Assembly: GCA_963749715.1 (NCBI GenBank)
Contig: CAVVNR010000008.1
Location: 496,001 to 560,000 of the forward strand
Length of the DNA stretch: 64,000 nt
DNA from: Roseiarcus sp963749715
GTDB taxonomy: Bacteria; Pseudomonadota; Alphaproteobacteria; Rhizobiales; Beijerinckiaceae
Reading direction: 5' to 3'
Both the position numbers and the translations under genes were made by a program. Below, in pieces: positions 58,443 to 64,000 of the stretch; position 1 is the stretch's first letter, and each line of letters starts with the position of its first letter. The notes beneath the pieces were generated by a model. The model saw only the letters and a list, made by a program, of their open reading frames with translations, was not told where the DNA came from and ran no database searches.

Positions 58443-58859
58443 ATGCGAAACGAGATCGTCGCGATCGCGCAGCAGCAGGCGCGGGCCGCGATCCGCCGGG
58501 CCGCGATTCCGGCGGCGCTTGGCGTCATTGCTCTGGTTTTCTTCGTTTTTGCGCTGGTCGCGCTGTTCGCCGCCCTGTTCTTCTTCGAAGAGCCGATCCA
58601 TGGGCCGCGCGACGCCGCGTTGATCGTGGCGGCGGTCGCCTCGGTCCTCGGATTCGTTGCCTTAATGTTCGTGATCTACGGAGGACGGCGACCGAAGCCG
58701 ACTGCGCCGACTGCGGCTGATCCGTCGGTTCCCCGGCTCGTCTCGCTTCTGGCGCAGACCGCGCCATCGCTCGGGCCGCGGCAACTCGCCTTGACGGCCG
58801 TAGTGCTGGCGCTCGCGCTTGGACTGACGGCGCGCGGCCCACCGACCAAGAAGGAGTGA
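58443..58859 (+). CDS. YqjE-like / holin-X-like small membrane protein
   Basis: The 138-residue product has two strong adjacent membrane helices (IPAALGVIALVFFVFALVALFAALFFF, shown in part, and AALIVAAVASVLGFVALMFVIYGG) and a third weaker one near the C-terminus (LALTAVVLALALGL). The layout fits YqjE-like proteins that pair with YqjD. It starts at ATG 58443, five bases after the DUF883 gene, so the two are co-translated. No catalytic residues are seen. Confidence 0.7.
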   Translation: MRNEIVAIAQQQARAAIRRAAIPAALGVIALVFFVFALVALFAALFFFEEPIHGPRDAALIVAAVASVLGFVALMFVIYGGRRPKPTAPTAADPSVPRLVSLLAQTAPSLGPRQLALTAVVLALALGLTARGPPTKKE

Positions 58860-58984
58860 CGTCTTAATCCCGAGGCCATTCAAAGCCCAGGTCGACGCGG
58901 CGGTGCCGGAAGAAAAGCGCGTGAGGAGGGGCCCTACAGCACTATCTTGGCGCTGAGCGACGCACTCCGCGCCGGCGGGACGGC

Positions 58985-59890
58985 CTACTCGGTGAAATAG
59001 TTTTCGTCGATCTTGCGCACTTCATAGACGTCCTTGATCCGGACGCCGACCCGATGACGGATCATCAAAGTGGCGAGTTCCCGACCGTCGATCAGCACGA
59101 CGCGTTTCGAAACGCGGGTGATGAAGTCGTAGGCGGTGCTTGGGAAGTAGGAGGTTGTGACCAGCACCCCCTTCGTCGCCCGGTGGCCCTCGAGTCCACC
59201 GACGAAATCGCGCACTTCGCACAAGGGAACTCCCTTGTTCGGATCGAGCCGCTTGGCCTGCACATAGACGACGTCGAGGCCGAGCTCGTCCTCCTTGATG
59301 ACGCCGTCGACGCCGCCGTCGCCGACCCGGCCGAGCGCGCGGCCCATCTCGGCGCGCCCGCCTCCGTAGCCCATCCGCACCAGAAGATCGATGATGAGGC
59401 GTTCGAAGAACGCCGGACTGAAGGAATGCACGCGCTCGACGATCGCCCGCGCGAGCTCGGAATTGAGGAGCTCGAAGCTGGATGCGATCAGTTCTTCCGC
59501 GCCCTCCCGTATCTCGGGTTCTATCGCTATCTGGCAGCTCCTGCTTTGCGTTTTCCAGGCGACGAACTCCGGGTAGCGCTCGAGCAGCCCGAGGTCGATC
59601 TCGGCGACGTTCTCGGCCAGCAGCTCCCGGCCCCGGTCGGTTGCGCGGCAGTAGCCGCGTCGCGGCAGTTCGATGAGCCCCGCCTTCGACAGGTAGGACC
59701 TTGCCCAGTTGAGCCGGTTGGCGAACAGGGTCTGGTTGCCGCTCGGCAACCTGACCTGGCGCTCCTCCGCCGAGATCCTCAGAGCCTTGCCGACCTCGTC
59801 CTCCAACCCCGAGATGCTGATCTCGTCATAGCGCTGCCCAATCGTCTGTAACGCCGGCAACAAGAGTTGCTGAAAACTGGGCACGCTCAT
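58985..59890 (-). CDS. Mrr family restriction endonuclease (orphan, type IV-like)
   Basis: Mrr enzymes cleave DNA carrying modified bases. The 301-residue protein (ATG 59890) has an N-terminal winged-helix Mrr_N domain with LLLPALQTIGQRYDE and the WARSYLSKAGLIELPRRGYCRATDRG helix-turn block. The C-terminal catalytic Mrr_cat domain has FFERLIIDLLVRMGYGG, GDGGVDGVIKEDELGLDVVYVQAKR (the PD-QxK site), then GVLVTTSYFPSTAYDF. No methyltransferase or specificity gene is adjacent. An upstream in-frame TTG at 59914 is possible. The gene is complete and shows no break. Confidence 0.9.
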   Translation of the reverse strand: MSVPSFQQLLLPALQTIGQRYDEISISGLEDEVGKALRISAEERQVRLPSGNQTLFANRLNWARSYLSKAGLIELPRRGYCRATDRGRELLAENVAEIDLGLLERYPEFVAWKTQSRSCQIAIEPEIREGAEELIASSFELLNSELARAIVERVHSFSPAFFERLIIDLLVRMGYGGGRAEMGRALGRVGDGGVDGVIKEDELGLDVVYVQAKRLDPNKGVPLCEVRDFVGGLEGHRATKGVLVTTSYFPSTAYDFITRVSKRVVLIDGRELATLMIRHRVGVRIKDVYEVRKIDENYFTE

Positions 59891-59917
59891 TGGTTTCTGA
59901 TGCTCCTGATGCAAAGG

Positions 59918-61526
59918 CTACATGCGAAAGACGCCGAAGCGGGTCGGCTCGACCCTGGCGTTTAACGTGGCCGAAAACGCCAGCGAGAGAACCCGTCGGG
60001 TTTCCCGCGGCGCAACGATGCCATCATCCCAGAGGCGGGCGGTGGCGTAGTACGGCGACCCTTCGGCCTCATATTTCGCCCAAATCGGGGCCTTGAACGC
60101 ATCTTCGTTGTCCTTCGGCCAATCGCGCCCTTCCGCCTCGAGCGCCTCGCGCCTCAGCGTCGCGAGAACGCTCGCCGCCTGCTCGCCGCCCATGACGCTG
60201 ATGCGCGCATTCGGCCACGTGAACAGGAAGCGCGGAGAATAAGCGCGCCCGCACATGCCGTAGTTGCCTGCGCCGAACGAACCGCCGAAAACGAGCGTGA
60301 TCTTGGGCACATTGGCGCAGGCGACCGCGGTCACGAGCTTTGCGCCGTCCTTGGCGATGCCTCCCGCCTCGTATCGCTGTCCGACCATGAAGCCGGAGAT
60401 GTTCTGCAAGAACAGCATCGACACGTTGCGCTGGGCGCAGAGTTCGACAAAATGCGCGCCCTTGAGCGCACTGTCCGAAAACAGGACGCCGTTGCTGGCG
60501 ACGACCCCAATCAGCATGCCGGAAAGGCGCGCAAATCCGGTAACCAGCGTTGTTCCGTAGCGCGGCTTGAAGGCCTCGAACTCGGATCCGTCGACGATCC
60601 GGGCGATAATTTCGTGCGCGTCGACTTGCTGGCGAAGGTCGACCGGCATGACCAGCTCAAGTTCCTCCGCCGGATAATGCGGCTCGACTGGCTTCGTCCA
60701 TTCGATCGCCCGCTTCGACTCCCGGTTCAGGTTGGCGATCGCCCGGCGGGCGAGCGCGAGCGCATGCGCATCGTCGCGCGCCAGCGTGTCGGCCACGCCG
60801 GAGACCCGGGTGTGCATGTCCCCGCCGCCGAGGTCCTCGGCGCTCACCGTCTCGCCGGTCGCCGCCTTGACCAGCGGCGGCCCGGCGAGAAAGATCGTGC
60901 CCTGCTTGTCGACGATGATCGTTTCGTCCGACATCGCTGGAACATAGGCCCCGCCCGCGGTGCACGATCCCATCACTACCGCGATCTGGGCGATGCCGGC
61001 GGCCGACATGCGCGCCTGGTTGAAGAATATCCGCCCGAAATGATCGCGGTCCGGGAACACCTCAGCCTGGAAAGGCAGATTGGCCCCGCCCGAGTTCGAC
61101 CAAGTAAATGCACGGCAGGCGGTTCTCGGCCGCGATCTCCTGGGCGCGCAAATGCTTCTTGACCGTCATCGGATAGTAGGTTCCGCCTTTGATCGTCGGA
61201 TCGTTGGCGACGATCATGACCTCGCGGCCGTCGACCAGGCCGATGCCGGCGATCAGTCCCGCGCCGTGGACGTCGCCTTCATACATGCCGAACGCGGCGA
61301 GCGCGCCGATCTCCAGAAAGGGCGAAGACGGATCGATGAGGCCGGCGATGCGTTCTCGAGGCAAAAGTTTGCCTCGGGCGACATGGCGTTCGCGCGCCTT
61401 GCTCGAACCACCTTCCGCGGCGACGCGCCGCCGCAGGTTGAGTTCGTCAATGAGCCGACGCCATTCGGCCGCGTTGGCTTCGCGATCGCCGTCCTTCGTG
61501 GTCAAGGCGCTCTTAAGTCGCGTCAT
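59918..61526 (-). CDS. methylcrotonoyl-CoA carboxylase beta subunit, with one frameshift
   Basis: This is the carboxyltransferase subunit of the leucine-degradation carboxylase (mccB/liuB type). From ATG 61526 the N-terminal half is LIDELNLRRRVAAEGG, ARGKLLPRERIAGLIDP and NDPTIKGGTYYPMTVKKHLRAQEIA. The frame breaks at 61095-61096 within the motif VDSGGANLP, where the sequence reads GTCGAACTCGGGC; deleting one base of CGAGTTCGA (plus strand) restores it. The rest carries MGSCTAGGAYVPAM, FGGSFGAGNYGMCGRAY and MGGEQAASVLAT. Restored length is about 535 residues. The matching alpha subunit is at 53269. VDSGGANLP is so conserved that the break is very likely an insertion error. Confidence 0.92.
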
Positions 61527-61732
61527 CGCGTCCGATTTCCCTGATCCCAGCTTCCAGGTTGCAGCAGGCGCCAACGTTTTTGCCGTTGTTCACCCGTGAC
61601 ACTGAGGGCAAAGCTGTTGCCGATGTCATAATTTGATTCAGCGAATGCTTGGCTTCCGCTGGAGCATGCATCATGTTGTTTATTTGCAACATATAGTGGT
61701 TGCCGGGCCCCGACTTTACGGAAGGACGGGGA

Positions 61733-62746
61733 TCACGGCCGTTTATCTTCCGTCGACTGGATCGCGCCAACGGTCGGCTCCATTTCCCGCCTCGGCGAAG
61801 GCGCGCGATCCACGGTTGCCGGGGGCCGGGTGGGTGGTCTCGTTTCATCGATCTTGGCGTAGTCGATGTGGCGCAAGCCCTGGTCGTCGATCCAAATGAT
61901 GTCCGCGAACTCCTGCCCCCAGCGCACATCCTGGGCGGCGAAGACGTCCCGCGCATGCAACGTCTGGCCCGAGGTCTCGTCGAAACCGACAATGATGACG
62001 GCGAAATTCATCCCACTCGTCATCAGCGTATCCTTGTCCATGCCGAACAGCGGACTCTGCTCGTCGATCGGGTGAAACAGCGTCCAGCTCAACGCGAATG
62101 TCGGATTTTCCGACTTGAGGAGCCGCATCCGCTCGAAGCCGACCATCCGCCTCCCTTCCGCCGAGACGGTGGCGCCGATGCTCCACACCTTGGCGGTCGC
62201 CTCGCTGATGAAGTTGCTGCGCGCGTTGGCCAGTCGGAACATGAGCGTGGGCGCGCCGTTGTGACTGGCGAGGACCGGATATTTGGCGAAGATGATGCGC
62301 GCGCGAGGACGCGAGAAGCGCGCGAACACGAGGCCGGTCATCGTCGCCAGCAGCATCACACCGATGAAATTCTCGACCGTCGCGACGATGTGCCCGTACA
62401 GCGTCTGTGGATGCATGTCGCCGTAGCCGGTCGTCGACGTCGTCTCGACGCTGAAGAAGAAGTAGTCGGCCAGGTTGCCGTCGCGTGCGTTGGCGATAGG
62501 CTCCGCGCCCAACAAATAGACCAACGCGAAGGCGAAATTGAGCGCCACGAACGCTGCCGCGAGCGCGGCGATGAACGCCGGCCATGACATCGTCATGGCG
62601 TTGAAATAAAGATCCGTCCAGAAATTGCGCTCAAGACCCTCGGCGATGATCCGCCGCCCGGCGACGTCGCGGACGTATGGCCGAGGGCGTCTCGGCTTCC
62701 GACCGCTCGCCCGCTTCGGGGCGCTCTTGTCGTCCGGCGGTCTCAA
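61733..62746 (-). CDS. inward rectifier potassium channel (KirBac type)
   Basis: The 337-residue protein matches prokaryotic inward rectifiers. It has a slide helix with NFWTDLYFNAM, a first membrane helix at about 55-80, the pore and selectivity filter at residues 103-113 (TSTTGYGDMHPQ), and a second helix (IVATVENFIGVMLLATMTGLVFARFSRP, shown in part). A C-terminal immunoglobulin-like cytoplasmic domain (VSAEGRRMVGFERM, then LSWTLFHPIDEQSPLFG) follows. The filter resembles KirBac1.1. The start is TTG 62746, 15 bases after the GST stop, so the two are co-transcribed. The last about 45 residues are a charged, proline-rich tail. Confidence 0.92.
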   Translation of the reverse strand: MRPPDDKSAPKRASGRKPRRPRPYVRDVAGRRIIAEGLERNFWTDLYFNAMTMSWPAFIAALAAAFVALNFAFALVYLLGAEPIANARDGNLADYFFFSVETTSTTGYGDMHPQTLYGHIVATVENFIGVMLLATMTGLVFARFSRPRARIIFAKYPVLASHNGAPTLMFRLANARSNFISEATAKVWSIGATVSAEGRRMVGFERMRLLKSENPTFALSWTLFHPIDEQSPLFGMDKDTLMTSGMNFAVIIVGFDETSGQTLHARDVFAAQDVRWGQEFADIIWIDDQGLRHIDYAKIDETRPPTRPPATVDRAPSPRREMEPTVGAIQSTEDKRP

Positions 62747-62761
62747 CGCCTTCGGCTCTCG

Positions 62762-63415
62762 TCAGATGGCGTCATAGCGTTCGATCCGCCACGGCTCGGC
62801 CTCAGCGTCGGCTATCCATGCCCTCCATTGCGGCAGGGCCATGATCGTCTCCATATAAGCGCGGGTCGCCTTGGAAACCGGCACATCATAGATGTGGAAG
62901 CGGTTGACGACCGGCGCAAACATCGCGTCGGCGGCGGAGAAGCGCCCGAAGAGATAGGGTCCGCCCTTGCCGAAGGTCTTGCGGGCGTGCGCCCAGGCCG
63001 CTTCGATGCGGGCGACTTCAGCGCGAACCTCATCGCTAAGGGGGATCGCCCTCACCGGCCGGCGGAAATTGGTCGGACACGCCTGCCTCAGTGCGCCGAA
63101 CCCGGCGTGCATCTCGCTCGCGAGCGAGCGGGCATGCGCCCGCGCCGCCTTGCCCCCGGGCCAGATCGCCTTCTCGGGATAGGCCTCGGCGAGATAGTCG
63201 ATGATCGCCAGCGACTCCCAGACCGCGATCTTGCCGTCCTGCAGCGACGGGCACTTTCCTGTCGGCGCATATTTGAGCATTGTCGCTCGCGTTTCGGGCT
63301 GATCCATCGGGATAACGACCTCCTCGAACGGGATCTTGAAATGGGCGAGCAGCATCCACGGCCTGAGCGACCATGACGAATAGGCTTTGTTGGCGAGGAT
63401 CAGTTTCAGCGGCAC
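62762..63415 (-). CDS. glutathione S-transferase family protein
   Basis: The 217-residue protein has the thioredoxin-like N-domain with ANKAYSSWSLRPWMLLAHF (Ser-rich active-site loop), the cis-Pro region APTGKCPSL, and the SNAIL-like ESLAIIDYLAE. The helical C-domain ends with FSAADAMFAPVVNRF and a final Trp-rich helix. Such GSTs of unknown substrate are common in Hyphomicrobiales. The GTG start at 63415 is followed by PLKLILA. It is transcribed with the potassium channel gene just downstream. Confidence 0.88.
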   Translation of the reverse strand: MPLKLILANKAYSSWSLRPWMLLAHFKIPFEEVVIPMDQPETRATMLKYAPTGKCPSLQDGKIAVWESLAIIDYLAEAYPEKAIWPGGKAARAHARSLASEMHAGFGALRQACPTNFRRPVRAIPLSDEVRAEVARIEAAWAHARKTFGKGGPYLFGRFSAADAMFAPVVNRFHIYDVPVSKATRAYMETIMALPQWRAWIADAEAEPWRIERYDAI

Positions 63416-63554
63416 GACGGATTTCCGGCAGGGGGTTGGCGCGATTGATCGGCGCGCGCCGGGGCCAAGTCAAGACGGGGCCGCTGGCGCCCCCGCGTTG
63501 ACGCCGCCGCAAATGGGCTGGAAAAGCGTTGCGACCGAGTCCGGGAGCCTTCTA

Positions 63555-64000
63555 TTGTCGTCGATCAAGGTCGCGCTTCTCGTCGTCGCCGCCGGACGGG
63601 GCCTGAGGCTCGGCGCGGAGCGGCCGAAGCAATATCTGAATTGCGCCGGGCGCCCGCTGCTCTCCCACACGATCGACGCGCTGGTCGCGGGCTGGCCGTT
63701 CTCGACCCTGACGATCGCCATCCACCCCGACGACTGGGCTCTCTACGACCAAGCGCTGGCGCGTGTGACGCACGCCGCCGCATCGCGGATCGGACCACCC
63801 GCGATTGGCGGCGAAACGCGCCAGCAAAGCGTTCTCGCCGGGCTCGAAGCCCTTGTCCCGGCCGCGCCCGACATTGTGCTCGTCCACGACGCGGCCCGGC
63901 CCTTCTCCTCGCCCGAACTCGTTGCGCGCGCGGTTCAGGCGGCCGAGCGCCATGGCGCGGCTGCGCCCGGAACGCCGATGAGCGACACCGTCAAAGAGGT
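63555..64000 (+). CDS. ispD: 2-C-methyl-D-erythritol 4-phosphate cytidylyltransferase (IspD, probably IspDF), partial
   Basis: IspD makes CDP-methylerythritol in the MEP isoprenoid pathway; in alphaproteobacteria it is often fused to IspF. The frame runs to the right edge with about 148 residues visible. The CTP loop AAGRGLRLGAERPKQY is at the N-terminus, followed by LLSHTIDALVAGWPFS, the GGETRQQSVLAGL block and LVHDAARPF with the catalytic Asp-Ala-Ala-Arg region. The likely start is TTG 63555, because GGGAG stands about nine bases ahead; an in-frame ATG at 63513 is possible. Whether IspF follows is outside the window. Confidence 0.9.
   Translation, partial: MSSIKVALLVVAAGRGLRLGAERPKQYLNCAGRPLLSHTIDALVAGWPFSTLTIAIHPDDWALYDQALARVTHAAASRIGPPAIGGETRQQSVLAGLEALVPAAPDIVLVHDAARPFSSPELVARAVQAAERHGAAAPGTPMSDTVKE

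Overview
The window (about 65% GC, dense, almost every gene with an alphaproteobacterial look) fits a member of the Hyphomicrobiales, probably of the Beijerinckiaceae/Methylocystaceae/Methylobacteriaceae type. Pointers are an aa3-type cytochrome oxidase cluster with CtaG, a phasin, a full glycogen operon, DUF992, DUF1489 and SPW-repeat proteins, a ClpS-ClpA pair and an ispD start of the alphaproteobacterial kind. I cannot name the genus. No tRNA, rRNA, CRISPR array, prophage or plasmid origin was recognised.

Layout. 1-1489: parC running off the left edge. 1.6-4.2 kb: small secreted or membrane proteins and a YadGH-like ABC exporter. 4.2-10.1 kb: two divergently transcribed arylsulfatases and an SDR oxidoreductase; the first sulfatase lies between two identical 24-bp repeats. 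10.2-15.2 kb (minus strand): ctaC-ctaD-ctaG-ctaE followed by a hotdog thioesterase and a small SpoIIAA-like protein. 16.3-28.7 kb (plus strand): one tight glycogen operon, glgP-glgB-glgC-glgA-glgX/malQ fusion, with a 2OG-Fe(II) oxygenase at its end; most junctions are 4-base overlaps. 28.8-31 kb: two glycosyltransferases of LPS-core type. 31-45.4 kb: housekeeping and small genes (HtrA-like protease, DedA, phasin-like, GNAT, adenine deaminase, pyridoxal kinase, PhzF, Nudix, HIT, DUF1614, outer-membrane barrel). 45.5-49.6 kb: clpA, clpS and a phasin with a candidate operator. 49.5-53.2 kb: D-Ala-D-Ala carboxypeptidase with SPOR domain, J-domain, VWA and DUF1489 proteins. 53.3-61.5 kb: the two subunits of a methylcrotonyl-CoA carboxylase-type enzyme, separated by a decayed ISAs1 transposase, a damaged patatin, DUF992, a membrane-protein pair and an Mrr-type endonuclease. 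61.7-64 kb: a KirBac potassium channel, a GST and the start of ispD.

The physiology is that of an aerobic storage-polymer maker: glycogen synthesis and turnover, phasins for polyhydroxyalkanoate granules, and branched-chain acyl-CoA carboxylation.

The most striking thing is not a gene. At least nine single-base frameshifts break otherwise intact, well-conserved genes (clpA twice, glgX/malQ twice, ctaG, mccB, pdxY, a sulfatase, patatin; a tenth is suspected in ade). The deletions sit mostly in homopolymers. Four of the five insertions turn a GANTC site, the CcrM methylation motif of alphaproteobacteria, into GANTTC on the plus strand. This looks like a methylation-linked sequencing artefact rather than gene decay. 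Those genes are therefore annotated over their full reconstructed span.
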